From the NCBI RefSeq assembly GCF_018446385.1, contig NC_056003.1, forward strand, positions 23,247,198 to 23,311,197: DNA of 64,000 nucleotides, written 5' to 3'. Of this stretch, positions 13,792-24,890 are shown one piece after another. This DNA is from Zingiber officinale (taxonomy: Eukaryota > Streptophyta > Magnoliopsida > Zingiberales > Zingiberaceae). The position numbers and the translations under genes are program-made. Numbering within the stretch: the stretch's first letter is position 1; each line of letters opens with the position of its first letter. The notes under the pieces were generated by a model. The model was not told the DNA's origin and made no database searches. It was given only the letters and a program-made list of their open reading frames with translations.

Positions 13792-13870
13792 TGAAGGTGA
13801 GACTCGAACCCAAGACCTCCGGCCGAACCCGACCTAACCGGACGCAGCCAACCAACTGGGCTACGCGTGG
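13792..13870 (-). other. tRNA-like A and B boxes in the solo LTR
   Basis: The minus strand reads TAGCCCAGTTGG (a full match to the polymerase III A box) and, about 40 bases on, GGTTCGAGTCT (10 of 11 of the B box). The leaf flanking the B box resembles a T arm. No complete cloverleaf was folded, so I do not call it a tRNA gene. Confidence 0.6.
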
Positions 13871-14759
13871 TTTGTTAATAAGTATGAAGCGGGATATATA
13901 TAAGTCATAGTAAAGGGCAGAGTTAGACCTAGGTTATAAAAGGGATAAGTTAAGGGGAGAAGGGAATTATTCCCGTGACCTAATCGCGCGATCCCTTCCT
14001 CTCTCGCGGCGCCGACTTCCTCTCGGGCGAAAACACAGCAATAGCTCAGGCCTCGCCTCCGGCGGTCGGACAAGGACACTTCCGCGAGATCTTCTTGGAC
14101 CCGAGCTTCTCTCGTCGAAGGGAGCACGCGGACACAAAAGGAACGCCGAGATTTGAAGCTAGCCAAAACCCTAGAGTCCTCTTCTCCGGTTGTAAGTCCA
14201 AGAAAGCAAGTAAGTACTACTCACCTGCGGTAGGAGTCACTCCGAGCTTTGATTGGATTTCTTTGCTTCCGGTTTTCACAGTGCCGAGTAGAATTTTATG
14301 CTAGGGTTTTTCCTTCCTTGCTCTGTTTGTCAAGCCGAACGGTTATACCTAATTGCATGAGAGTTTTGAGTTTTGTAATGGAGATGCTCCAATTGTAGCA
14401 GACCGAACAGCCCTTGTTTGAGGTTTTGTTTCTCCTTGTGTTAGAACTGCCGAGAGTTTTCAAGACTTAGAGGTGTTCAGTTGGGGAAATATAGCACTCC
14501 CTGTTGGTGCCATTAGTTCCTTGATTATGATATTGGTTCATGTTGTTAGTTAAATTTATGCTATTACAGAATTGAAGCTCTTTATACCGGGTAGATTAGA
14601 GCATCTCTTGCATGGAATTCCTGTTTTGAATTCTTGTTAAACCGGACAGCCCTGATTCCAGCCTATGGTTGTCTTTTAAGCGTGCCTTTAATTCTTAAAT
14701 GTGGTACCCGTGTAAGTCTAATTGCTGCCATAAATTCCAGCAAAAAGGGATTCCTTTGC

Positions 14760-15065
14760 CCTATTTTTACAGCATGATAGAAAGTGTAAAGTTGCATTCT
14801 TTTGCTTTTATTACAGCATACTTAGAAAGCCTCAAAATTAGCTTCCTTTTGCTTTTATCACAGCATGTTTAGGAAATCTAAATAAGCCTCTTTTGGTTTA
14901 TTTTACAGCATGTTTAGTAAGTCTAAGTTAGCTTTCTTTTGCTCTATTTTACAGCATGTTTAGCAAGTCTAAGTTAGCTTTCTTTTGCTCTATTTTACAG
15001 CATGTTTAGAAAGTTCAGATTTGCTTTTCTTTTGCTTTGTTTTATAACATGCTTAGAGAGAGTTT
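14760..15065 (+). repeat. About 60-bp tandem repeat within the solo LTR
   Basis: Five to six imperfect copies of a unit containing ACAGCATGTTTAG, then AAGTCTAA, then CTTTCTTTTGCT. Confidence 0.85.
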
Positions 15066-17714
15066 AGATTTGATTCCCTTGTATTGTTTTTATATAGCAT
15101 GCTTAGTTAATTGTAATCATATACTTGTTAGGTATATCTAAAGGATTTCAATAAACTCTAATAAAAGATTATGAAAAAAATGAGTGAAGAAAAGATTAGA
15201 GTCTAGTTAAAAAGAGATAACAAGTAAGTAAAGCAAGAGGCTAGTACCCGACATCCAAGAGCTTGTCGTTAAACAAATCCAGGTGACCATTTCCGAGGTC
15301 TTGGCCCTGGTAGACCGAGGTCTGCTCTTTTAGGATTGGTGGCTCGCAACCCCAACCTATTAGGGAACGCGCATGAGATGGTACTAAGCCTGGGTCCAAA
15401 GAAAAGAAAAGGTAAGAAAGAAGAAAGAAAGAAGAAGAGAGTAAAAGATAGAAATTAAAAGATTAATTTCTAACACAAGGGTATAAGAAATGAAACAAGT
15501 TACATGCTTAGAATAAATAAAAAGTTAGTTTCTGAAATTCTAAGCTTATAGTATTAATTTCTTGTTATCCTGCTAGATAGTGAGTATGACTTGTATCCAG
15601 TTTATTTTCTGTATACCATGAGCACATGCAGATTGCTTTAGTATTTCAGTTTCGGCACTTTTGCATTACATTTATGCATTGCTAGTTTTGTGAGATAGAT
15701 TAGTACTTACTAAGCGTTTTCGCTTATAGATACTTTTCTTTTTCCTCCTACTGCAGATAAAGGAAAAGCTAAAGTATATGAAGGAAGGTGACAAGGAGAT
15801 GCGTGATGGATGTGTGTGATGTTGAACTATGGAAGCTTGGGACATTGTCAAGAATATAATTAGACTTTTCCTTGTCATTGGATATACAGTTAATTTAGTC
15901 TCTTTTCTTTACTGCTAAGAGTTGATTAGAGTCTTCCTTAAAATGTTAAGAGTTCCCTACGAATTGATTCTTTTGCATTGCTAAAGACTAAGTTTTCTTG
16001 TATTACTGCTACTAGTACTTGGTGGATGAGTTCATTACTGTTTTCCTGTTCTGGTTCAGTTTGCATTGTTAAACTCGTATTGCCATGCATTGCTGGAAAT
16101 TTTAAAGTTTGGCTGGAATTGATTGCTGGGCTGCTGAAAAAGGGGACTTTGTTTGCTGTAGTGGAGTTTTATAAGCATGCAAGTGCAGATATTTTTATGT
16201 TGTCGGCTTAGTGATAAATTGCATGCTCATTTTAGCTCAAATTCTAATATGCTGCAGTTGCTGTAAATTACATGCTGTTTGTAGCCGAAATTATTTTAGT
16301 TGCTAAGAAATTGTAGTGAGAATGTTTCAATTGCAAGTCTGATAGTTACTACTTCTTGCATGTATGCTAGCTGTAGACAAGTAGAGGTATTAGTTTTCCA
16401 AAATTCTTCTTGATAGCAATTGCCATGTATGCTTAATATGAGGTGTAGCAAGAACTAAGATCAGTAATGGAATTTTATGTTAAAATTTCCTTTCCACAGT
16501 TTTTTTTTTAAATATTACTGATATTAGAGTAAGTAATACCAGTTCAGTAGAGTTAGTAATTAAGTAGCGGTCACCCTCAGAGTAGTAGTAAGGAGGGTGG
16601 TCGTTACAGCTGGGTCAGGCTGGTGCTGAGCCTCTCTCCTCTAGGATAGGACACCCTCATCATCTATATGTACATCAGCTAAGGACATGTTCCTACCACC
16701 TACTATATTAAATTCATTTAGGGCTTTGATATCACCCGTGGTGACATCAATACCCAATGATGCTATGTTAGCGGTCATAATATGACAATAGGGCATATGT
16801 ACCATCAGCTAGTAGTAATACTCGCTGAATAGATGATGGTATGAAATATGTGCAAATTAATGTCTACATCTAATCTATGACATAATGCATAAAGGAGAAA
16901 TGAATGAAATGGACGGATCATGGCTATATCACGAGTAGTCAGAGGCAAAATGCATGTGACTAAGACCCTATAGAGGGTATAGTCTTGGACCCTAAGAGTG
17001 ATTGATCTAGACAGGATCATAGTCGATAACGCTGACCCTCCAAAAAATATGAATATATCATATCGAGTGTGATATGTGAATAAGGATCATCAAACGGTGG
17101 ATCCCTAGGGGGTAGTACTGGAAAGGGCATGCGGAGGGTCGCAATCCTAAAAAGTTTTGAATAATAGTAGGGGATATCATAATATCGATACCAACGACCC
17201 TAGTGGAATATGTAAGATCATTAACTCTAACGAAGTTGTTATAGAGTTCAACACACAAACCTATATTTACTGAACTAGAATAATAGTCAATAACCTCTAT
17301 AGAGGGAATGCATGACCGCATGAAAAAAATGTCTATCTAAATATCTAGAAAGCAAAGGAACATATATAGTGGAGGAAAATCTAACACTAAGCTCTTCAGT
17401 TGTAAACCTAAGGTCAGTACTAGGAGTCGAGGGGCTGGCACCAAGATTTGGTCGTTTCCTAATTAACAAAAATATCCTAAAAATGAAATGCTAAATGAAA
17501 CAAAACAAACAAAATAAAGTTTAGGATTAAAATATTACCGACGCATTGTGAATATTTATTATAGAATTGACGACCTCGGTTAATCCATAGCGGCGACTTA
17601 AGAATCGAAAGAGAAAAACTTTTTTCAAAAAAATTCATTTTCTCTTTTTTGCTTTTGCTATAAAGCTTGGTGAGAAGCCTTTGCAAAAGAGAAAAGGGGG
17701 TGCTTGCTAGCCCC

Positions 17715-17722
17715 CTTATATA
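17715..17722 (-). promoter_or_regulatory. TATA box ahead of the accessory ORF of A
   Basis: The minus strand reads CCTATATAAGGGGG, preceded by GC-rich GCGCCCGGA-like repeats as in the LTR promoters. It is followed within about 90 bases by ATGAATTTTTTTGAAAAAAG. It looks like an internal or LTR-derived promoter for the accessory frame. Confidence 0.5.
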
Positions 17723-17817
17723 GGCTGGTCTGGGTGCCCGAACTGTGTCCGGGCTCCTGGATTGGGTGGTTGGGCGGGGCACTCGCTCATGGTTCGGGCC
17801 CCTAGTTTGCACCGTGG

Positions 17818-18720
17818 TTTATTATTATTATTATTATTATTATAAAAATTGTTTGTAAACAAAATAATTTAATCTTGTTGAAAGTTGAATTAAAAATTTA
17901 ATTGAGTTGTTAAAAAATTAATTTAAGTTAAAAATTAATTAAGCTAAAAATTATGTTGTTTAAAAATTAATTAAGTGGTTGAAAATTTTATATTTAAGTT
18001 AAGAGAGAAATTAATTTAAGTTAAAAAAATGATTGTTGAAAAATTAATTTAAGTTAAAAGTTTATTTAAGTTAATAAAATAAATTTATTTAAGTTAAAAA
18101 TTAATTATTGAGAAATTAATTTTAGTTAATTAAATAAGTTGTTTAAGAATTTAAGTTAAACAATTTAGTTTAAGTTAAAAGTTAAAAATTGATTAAGTTG
18201 TTTACAAATTAATTTGAAAAATTAATTTAAGTTTAAATTAAAAGTTAAAAATGAATTTCAAGTTAAGAAATTAATTTTAGTTATGAAGTTAATGTAAGTA
18301 AAAAAATCAAATTAATTTTAATTGATTAAATTAAGAAATTAATTTAAGTTAAAAATTAATTTATTGTAAAGATTAATTAAGTTGTTTAATAAGTAATTAG
18401 TTAAATTGTTTAATAATTAAGTTAATAAAAAATTAATTTAAGTTAAGAATTAATTTATGGTAAAGATTAATTAAGTTGTTTAATAAGTAATTTAATTAGT
18501 TAAATTGTTTAATAATTAAGTTATTTAAAAATTAATTTAACTTAAGAATTAATTTAGGGTAAAGAATAATTAAGTTAAAAATTAATTTAAGTTAAGAATT
18601 AAATCGTGTTAAAGATTAATTAGATTGAAAGTTATTTAAGTTATAAAAAAAATTAATTTATAATTTTACCTACTTAAAATTTAATTAAGAGCGATTTAAC
18701 GTAAAAAAAACTAGTTTAAA
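17818..18720. repeat. AT-rich minisatellite-like spacer of A with (ATT)n
   Basis: Opens with an ATT microsatellite (17818-17843). It then has degenerate repeats of AATTAATTTAAGTTAAAA over about 870 bases. No gene. Confidence 0.85.
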
Positions 18721-18939
18721 AGTACTCATCTAAAATTGGTCCTTAAATGACTAATCTTTGGTTACTAACTGACTATCAGAAGATAGTAGTGTTCACCAAT
18801 TTAGTCAAGTTAAATATTAATGTCTAGTTAGAATTTGCTGAAAATGATTGCTTAACTTAATTAATGTACTGCTGTATTTTCACCCAGACTTATGCTGATG
18901 TACTGATATAAACATATGAAGTCCAAGCAAGAGGCCTAC

Positions 18940-19005
18940 GCATCTCACGTCATTCTATGTTTTTGAATACACAATCAAAGTAAACATAGTGTATTTGTGA
19001 GATGC
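18940..19005 (-). other. Hairpin, spacer of A, copy 1
   Basis: Outer arms GCATCTCAC and GTGAGATGC (9 bp, perfect) enclose a second pair CTATGTTT and AAACATAG (8 bp, perfect) inside the loop. Confidence 0.75.
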
Positions 19006-19281
19006 TCGATTCCTAAATTTATAGGAACATGTTTTCTATGGGTTCGATCTAAACTAAGGCCAAAATAATTTTTGCAACACTAATATAAAAGAGAAAATTT
19101 TTAGAAAAAGTAAATAATTTTCCTAGAATTTGAAAAATAACCGTATAAATATCCTCTCGCTTAATCTAAGGGTTTAGTATTTATGCAAAAATGATAAATT
19201 TAAAGGAATTAATTATTGAATTTCAGATTGATTAATTAGAATTAATCATAATTTAACTTATCTAATTTAATTTAACTTTAT

Positions 19282-19338
19282 TCATCTCACCTGTCTAAAT
19301 TTTCATACAAAAAGGGATCTTATGATTTTGTGAGATGA
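19282..19338 (-). other. Hairpin, spacer of A, copy 2
   Basis: Arms TCATCTCAC and GTGAGATGA, 9 bp perfect. The loop is similar to that of the S hairpin at 27680. Confidence 0.75.
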
Positions 19339-20693
19339 GTTAAGTTAAATTTCAGGGTTTGATTTAACTTGTGTTAGATTCAAATTTAGGTTTGGGTTCA
19401 ACAAATATCCATTCTTTGGATAAACTTCTAAGCTGTAGTGAGTCACCTAGACATCATTAGAGTAACTACGTCTTCAAAATTTTTTAAATAGTCCTATCCA
19501 TTGAACTTAATAACAAAACTTTAGTCTAACCAGCTAGGATTAGTAAAAGGTAGCTTCAGCTAGTTCCACTAAGCTAAATGCATCAGGTCAAAGTCATATC
19601 TTCCTACACATACATAAACATAGTTTCCCTAACCTACTATCATCCAAAACTTCTCCAGTACTATTTTTTAAGTTAAACTGTTGTCCCTTTTTGATCTAAT
19701 CCTAATTACCCTGTTAGGTAAACTATTATTTTAGAGGTACTAACTAATTTGGAGCCTCCCCTGAATAATAGAACTTTTTTGTTGATTATTTTTGTAGTTA
19801 TAATAAACTTGATGGTAATTTAAGTTAGCTTTGTAGTTGTTTGATTTAAATTTATTTTTTCTATTGGAGTTTGAATTGTTTGACTTCATTTTACATTTTA
19901 GGTTTAGGTTTGATTTATTTGATTTGACTTTATTCTTTAGTTTGGAATTTATCTTTAAAGGTTTATTTTGGTTGGTTTTGAATTAATAGGTTTAGTTGGA
20001 TTTGGTTTTAGATAATAAATTTTATTTTTAGATATATAAATTGATTGAGTCCTACTTGCATGGTTATACATGCTTTTGGAACACAGACTTTGATTAGTTT
20101 CTTATTTTGACTTACTAGAGAAATAAAAGTTTTATTTGTAGAGCTAGATTTATATCCAAGCTCAGACTTATTATATGTAATTTTTTGTATTTTAAGAATT
20201 AGGTCTAAATTTTATGATCTTGTGATAAAAGTTTCTAATAATCCTTTGAGTTTATTAATTTCACTTTTTAGAATTGTATTTTCCTCCTCAAGTTTTATTT
20301 CTTGATTTGGATTTTTATTTTCAATTTATTCCTTGAGTTGTTGATTTTTGTCAAGATGTGTTCCAGTTTATTTTTCAAATTTTATTAATTTCTTATTCAA
20401 ACAAGTAATTATTCTAAAAAATTTAGAGGTTAAGATAGAAGATATCTCATTTGAACCTTCAAAAACGAATGTGGACTTGTGACTTAATTTGTATTTAGAC
20501 TCGTTGTCTTGTTCTGTCTCGCTTTCTGGTTCCGGTCCGAATGCTGTCAACGTGAGATAGTTGTGGTGCTTTTGATCTTCGACGTCTGATTCTTCTGAGG
20601 ACGATTTGTCCCACATCGCCTTGAGTGCCTTTTTTCTTCTAGTTGTTTTGGGCTTATCGTCTTTGATTTTTGGACACTCATGCTTATAGTGTC

Positions 20694-21653
20694 TGATGCG
20701 GTGATGATGAGGGGTCTCACCCCGCTGCCACAATGGGGGTCAAAGGATGTCAGAGTCAAGATGGTTAACGAGTGGATGACATCGGTCGATCGGGCGGAAC
20801 ACTCCCCAAACGGGGAAGGCCCCGATTTGTCGTCAACTTTGACACAACATTCAAACACCCGACGCTCAAGGGAGAACGACGTACAGAGGCCGAGCCGAGC
20901 GGCTACCCCGCTCGACCGAGTAGCATGCTCAACATCAGCCGAGCATGCTGACAGTGAGCTTCCGGCCGAGTGGCTATACCGCTCGGCCCAACGACAGATC
21001 ACGAGGACAAAGTATTTCCGGCATGACGGCTATCTCGTTCGGTCCGACAGTAGATGGTGCACGGGCAGTGGACTTTCGGCCGAGCGACCATCCCGCTCAA
21101 CTCGACAACAAACATGTGGACAACAGAATTTTGGCCGAGCGACTATTCCGCTCGGCCAAGTAATAGACACAGCAGGTTATCTTTTGATATCTTTTTGGGA
21201 GCTAGTGTCGCTAACAGGTGGCATGGTCAGACAGAGGATCGTACGGCAGAAGCTTTCACTGTCACTTTAGAGATATGCTCGGCCCATTAAGGTACTGTGT
21301 CAGAGACACTTTACTGAGATGTCTTTTCAGGGAAAGCTTTGAGATGCGTGCTTGCCTTGGGAAGCATGCACGCGCACTACAGGAGCTCTATATAAAGGGG
21401 GGGTTCGAGCATCGGCAGAGGTATGCTTTACATGCGATTTCTACTGTTGCGTTACAGTTCTCATTTCTTCTTCTTCTTTTTCTTCTTCTTGCTTCGTCGA
21501 AGACTGACTTGAGCGTCGGAGGCCATCGCCGAGGACCCCTTCCTTGGCTCGGCACTGAAGCTGCTTGTGTTGCAGGCGGGAGCGAGGTCCACAGGAAGTC
21601 AGCAGGAGCACCACATCCCCAGCATCCATCTCATCGACTTTCGGACATGATCA
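20694..21653 (+). mobile_element. Solo LTR with hairpin repeats
   Basis: Runs from TGATGCGGTGATG to GGACATGATCA. Near-perfect TSD GTGTC (20689-20693) against GTTTC (21654-21658). TATA box CTATATAAAGGGG near 21389 gives plus orientation. It is GC-rich, unlike the surroundings, and holds several copies of a GGCCGAGCG...CGCTCGGCC hairpin. The long open frames in it carry no domain. It interrupts the gag of A. Confidence 0.83.
20894..21157 (+). repeat. Array of GGCCGAGCG...CGCTCGGCC hairpins
   Basis: Copies near 20894-20914, 20964-20988, 21016-21045 (worn), 21078-21098 and 21133-21157, spaced by about 55-70 bases. The last is a perfect 9-bp stem. Confidence 0.8.
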
Positions 21654-22807
21654 GTTTCCTTTCTTGTTGCACTCGTAGTATGTGACCTTCGCCTTTGCGT
21701 CATTTGATTTGATCACCTTTTGTAGGTCCTTTTTTATGAAGTTGTTCTTTCTTTTAGTGAACATTTTTCTAACCATGTTCACTAGTTATTCTTTGTTGTC
21801 TTCTGAGTCAGATTCAGATTCTGGCTTCGGCTTGTTCTTGTTCTTAACTTCTTTTGAAGAACCTGTAAAATGTGCAATACCTTTCTCAACCGACTTTGAG
21901 TTAGTCTGTTCATAGAGTTCAAGTTCACAAAATAACTCATCTAGCTTTAGTTTATTTAAGTTCCTCAAAACTTTATAGGCATCTAGTATGGATGCCTACA
22001 GTACATTTTGAGGAAAAGAGTTCAAGGCATACCTGATTATATCTCTGTTCTCCAGTTGGTGACCGATTAGGTGGAGCCCATTCAGAATGTCTTTGATTCT
22101 AGTGTTTAGCTGAGTAGCTGTTTCTCCATCTTACATTTTAATGTTAAACAAATTGTTTAATAGTAAGTCACATTTCATTATCTTTGCATCGCTTGTGCCC
22201 TTATGCAGTTCAATCAGTTTGTCTCAGAGCTCCTTGGCATTTTCGAATGGGCCGACGCGGTTAAGTTCCTCCTTGGTAAGTCCACATTGGATTGTATTTG
22301 TTTCCTTCGAGTCAATCTAGACCTTTTCCTTATCTTCCAGATTCCATCTTTTGGGTCGATTAGTACTTTTGTTGTTTCGTCAATCAGCGCCTTGTACCCT
22401 CGTCGGATGGTGAACCACTGATCGATGTCGATCTTCAGGTATACCTTCATCTGCTTCTTTAAATATGAGAATTCATTCCCGTTGAAGAGCGAGGGAGGAA
22501 CAGCGTTGTATCCTTCGGAATAGGCCATTTAGAGAAATGAAGCCTTGCACAAAAGGAGGAGTAGAGAAATCCCAAGACTAAGTCTTGGATTAGTAGTGTG
22601 GAGATAATTAAAAAAACTAAAATTCGATTGGTGTTGCACCAATTCAAAAGTATTTTGCAACAGAATACTTAATCCAAAGAGATAATTATACCAATTTGGA
22701 TTCTATCAAAAAAGCTCAAAATCAAAAAAGAAATATTAAAGGTAAGTTCAAAAATCATCCCCTTGCCTGATTGGTGGTTGCACTAATTCAGAGCAGGTAC
22801 AATACCT

Positions 22808-22819
22808 GCTCTTATACCA
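22808..22819 (-). other. Primer-binding site of A
   Basis: The minus strand reads TGGTATAAGAGC, one base from the initiator tRNA-Met complement TGGTATCAGAGC, beside the 5' LTR. Confidence 0.85.
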
Positions 22820-22821
22820 CT

Positions 22822-23156
22822 TCTAGGACCGTAAATACGCTAGAGGAGGGGGGGTGAATAGTATTTTTTGAAAACTTGCAAATTAAAGTGAAGTACATAG
22901 TGGAAGAATAAAAGAAAGAAACTAGAAGAAGAAAGACAATCACACGCTAGTACAAGTAGTTTTTTATTTGGTTCGGAGCCTTCGATGACTCCTATTCCAA
23001 GGCCCGCACTTGTCGATTGCTTTTGTTGGGCAATCCACTAATAGTTCGAATGATTACAAAATTTAAGTATAAGAACTAAAAACAATGTTACCGACAATAG
23101 AGAAAATAAGAAGATCTTGATCGCCAATTGTAGGAGGAGCTTTGCAGCGTCGTAAG
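22822..23156 (-). repeat. 5' LTR of A, piece 1
   Basis: Matches 11280-11620 (TAAATACGCTAGA, GGGGGTGAATA, TTTTTTGAAAACTTGCAAATT). The terminal TG reads TC. Broken at 23156 by element C. Confidence 0.88.
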
Positions 23157-23711
23157 TGTTGGACCTTGTAATTATTTTAATGTGATCAACCAAGTTAGGT
23201 TTGGTATTTTTTGGTTTTTGATCCCTATATCTAAGTGTGCAGGAGCTTAGGAGAACAGAAGTTGAGCAGAAGATGCAGCTAGCGAGAAGGATGGCACGGG
23301 AAGGAAGTTGATGGGCTCGGTGCATTCGAGGGATGAAAGGACTGTGGAAGAGTACACCGGTGGTCGAGAAGAACGTATGTGACTTTCGAGGGATGAGAAG
23401 TCGGAACGGAAGCCTGCTCAAGGAGAAGGCCAGAAATTGAGTTCGGGTGAGCCCTATTTCGGTTGGTCGTAATCACCCAGGCGATCGGAACAACAACAGA
23501 GCATAGAGAGGTTGTAAAGGCTGCTGAAGGCGCCTTTTATGGGAATAGAAGGCGCCTTCGAGGCGCGTCCGCACCTCCGCCACCTTCAGGCGAAAGGCGC
23601 CCTCCATAAGCATGGAGGGCACCCTTCATAAGTATGGAAGGCGCCCTACATGAGTATGGAAGGCACCTTCGACAAGTTAAACTAGTCGTTCGTAGTGGAT
23701 AAAGCTTTATC
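23157..23711 (+). repeat. 5' LTR of C, piece 1
   Basis: Starts TGTTGGACCTTGTAATTATT. Same family as the solo LTR at 52287 (shared GTGATCAACMAAGTTA and CTAAGTGTGCAGGAGCTTA). Contains repeated GGCGCC palindromic motifs. Interrupted by S at TTATC. Confidence 0.85.
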
Positions 23712-24874
23712 TGTTGGATCGAGAAGCGCTAGAGGGGGGGGGGGGGGGGAATAGCGCTCGTGGCTATTTTGTTCGATTATCGGAAAACTATCGGAGTTAT
23801 TAAAATGCAGCGGAATAAAATAAAGACAAAGACACAGAGGGATTTACTTCGTTCGGAGCCTAAGGCGACTCCTACTCGAAGGCCCGCGATCCTTGATCGC
23901 TTCTGGTGGGCAACAACTATAATTCGTGAAAGTTACAGATTAATTACAATTCAAAGCAGTAAAAGATTATACCGACAACAGAAAACTAAATCTGAAGCTC
24001 CGGGTTGTCGGGGTGTCGTTTACAACACTTTCTGGATCGAGTCGTTAGCAGCTTGTCGGAAGGAGATTGCTTAGAAGATTGTTTTTCTTGAAGCTGCACC
24101 TCAACCCTCCTTTTATATGCGGTTCCGGGCGCCTGGATCCCTTCCGGGCGCCTGGAGTGTGACGTGGCCAACCAACCAGGATGCTCCACGTGGCGAAGTC
24201 GCGCAGGGGATAAACTCTGGTCTCGGGCGCCCGGACCTGTTCCGGGCGCCCGGACACTCTTTTTCCAGCAGGTTCCTCACCTGCAAACAAAGGTTAGTCT
24301 GAGCAAAATACCCTGCAAGACAGTGTTAGAATATGATAAAACATAGTAAGGAATAAACGGCAGTCTTCGGACTGTCCAAGTCTGACTTTGAATTCCCATC
24401 CGGAAACCCTAGGTCGACCCGACGCCTACTGTTCCCTCTGCGGGGAACGCGTCCTCACCTACTCCACTCAGGAGATTTACCTGTTGCCAGTCGATCCTCC
24501 AGATCGACTGGACTTTTGCTCAGCACTCGACGCTTCCGGACTTTCTGCTGGACATCCGCTTCCCGGCCAGTCCAGTCTTTCACCTGGTTCGCGACACCAG
24601 GACTTTTCACCTAGGGTTACCACCCCCTAGGACTTTTGCCTGAAGCCATCGACCTGCCAAGACTTTCCGCATAGGGTTACCACCCCCTAGGACCTAGGGT
24701 TACCACCCCCTAGGACCTAGGGTTACCACCCCCTAGGGTTTTCACCTGCCTAACCGCAGTTAGGACTTTCTTGAAACACTTAGTCAAGCACGTTAGATCA
24801 CAAACATCTTAACTTTGAATACTTTGCCATTATCAAAACTCAGCTTCGATCGTCGGATGCTTCCCGCACCAACA
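23712..24874 (-). repeat. 3' LTR of S
   Basis: Starts TGTTGGATCGAGAAGCGC and ends TTCCCGCACCAACA (plus strand). Carries repeated CCTAGGGTTACCACCCC units (24610-24740) and a run of 16 or more G near 23735. Confidence 0.93.
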
Positions 24875-24890
24875 ATCTCCCCCTTTTTGA
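24875..24890 (-). other. Polypurine tract of S
   Basis: The minus strand reads TCAAAAAGGGGGAGAT, identical to that of A. Confidence 0.9.

Larger units (their letters stand above)
13623..16608 (+). mobile_element. Solo LTR, TGTAACGACC family (copy 1)
   Basis: Runs from TGTAACGACCC to GGTCGTTACA, with perfect 5-bp TSD GCTGG (13618-13622 and 16609-16613). Length 2986 bp, no internal coding, no PBS or polypurine tract, hence a solo LTR, probably Ty3/gypsy. TATA-like TTATAAAAGGG near 13935 suggests plus orientation. It contains a tRNA-like segment (13800-13866), a tandem repeat (14760-15060) and a block near 15240-15400 shared with the copy at 35672. It interrupts the accessory ORF of A. Confidence 0.9.
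13447..17812 (-). pseudogene. Accessory ORF of A, plant-transposon-protein-like, broken
   Basis: Remnants of one protein, read on the minus strand. The order is 17812-17477 (leader and possible start near 17635), 17469-17287, 17321-17058, 17020-16805, and after a solo LTR, 13622-13447. Blocks include ELSVRFSSTIYVPLLSRYLD, FVRVNDLTYSTRVVGIDI, ISPTIIQNFLGL and PFHSFLLYALCHRLDVDINL, then a Pro-rich tail and EASMMNLQQEVSNL. The pattern of a beta-rich block with I-x-N-F-L-G-L resembles the uncharacterised plant-transposon-protein family (Pfam Transposase_32), often found inside plant retroelements; this is recognition by eye. Frameshifts and the solo LTR make it dead here. Its role is unknown. It sits where pol would be in a full element. 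Confidence 0.5.
18721..20367 (-). other. gag-downstream spacer of A with two hairpins
   Basis: Noncoding. Holds two GTGAGATG/CATCTCAC hairpins (18940-19005 and 19282-19338). About 19339-19760 is clearly similar to 27734-28210 in element S (shared runs such as CATTCTTTGGATAAACTTCT and CATATCTTCCTA). The rest is T-rich with no frame. Confidence 0.65.
20368..22528 (-). pseudogene. gag remnant of A (UBN2/DUF4219 type)
   Basis: N-terminal piece 22528-22214 (MAYSEGYNAVPPSLFNGNEF, then a frameshifted tail), middle piece 21968-21786 (NKLKLDELFCELELYEQTNS), and a C-terminal piece from about 20690 (HYKHECPKI, then ALKAMWDKSSSEES). The CCHC knuckle is cut by the solo LTR at 20694: YYECNKKG lies on one side and HYKHEC on the other. 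The first cysteine of the knuckle reads Tyr. Capsid protein of a Copia element, no longer functional. Confidence 0.8.

Noticed and set aside
13792-13870. A true tRNA gene
   Set aside because: A and B boxes are present but I cannot form a complete acceptor stem or anticodon arm by hand; kept only as tRNA-like.
20680-21270. 196-codon plus-strand frame
   Set aside because: Falls inside a solo LTR rich in GGCCGAGCG repeats; composition effect with no protein similarity.
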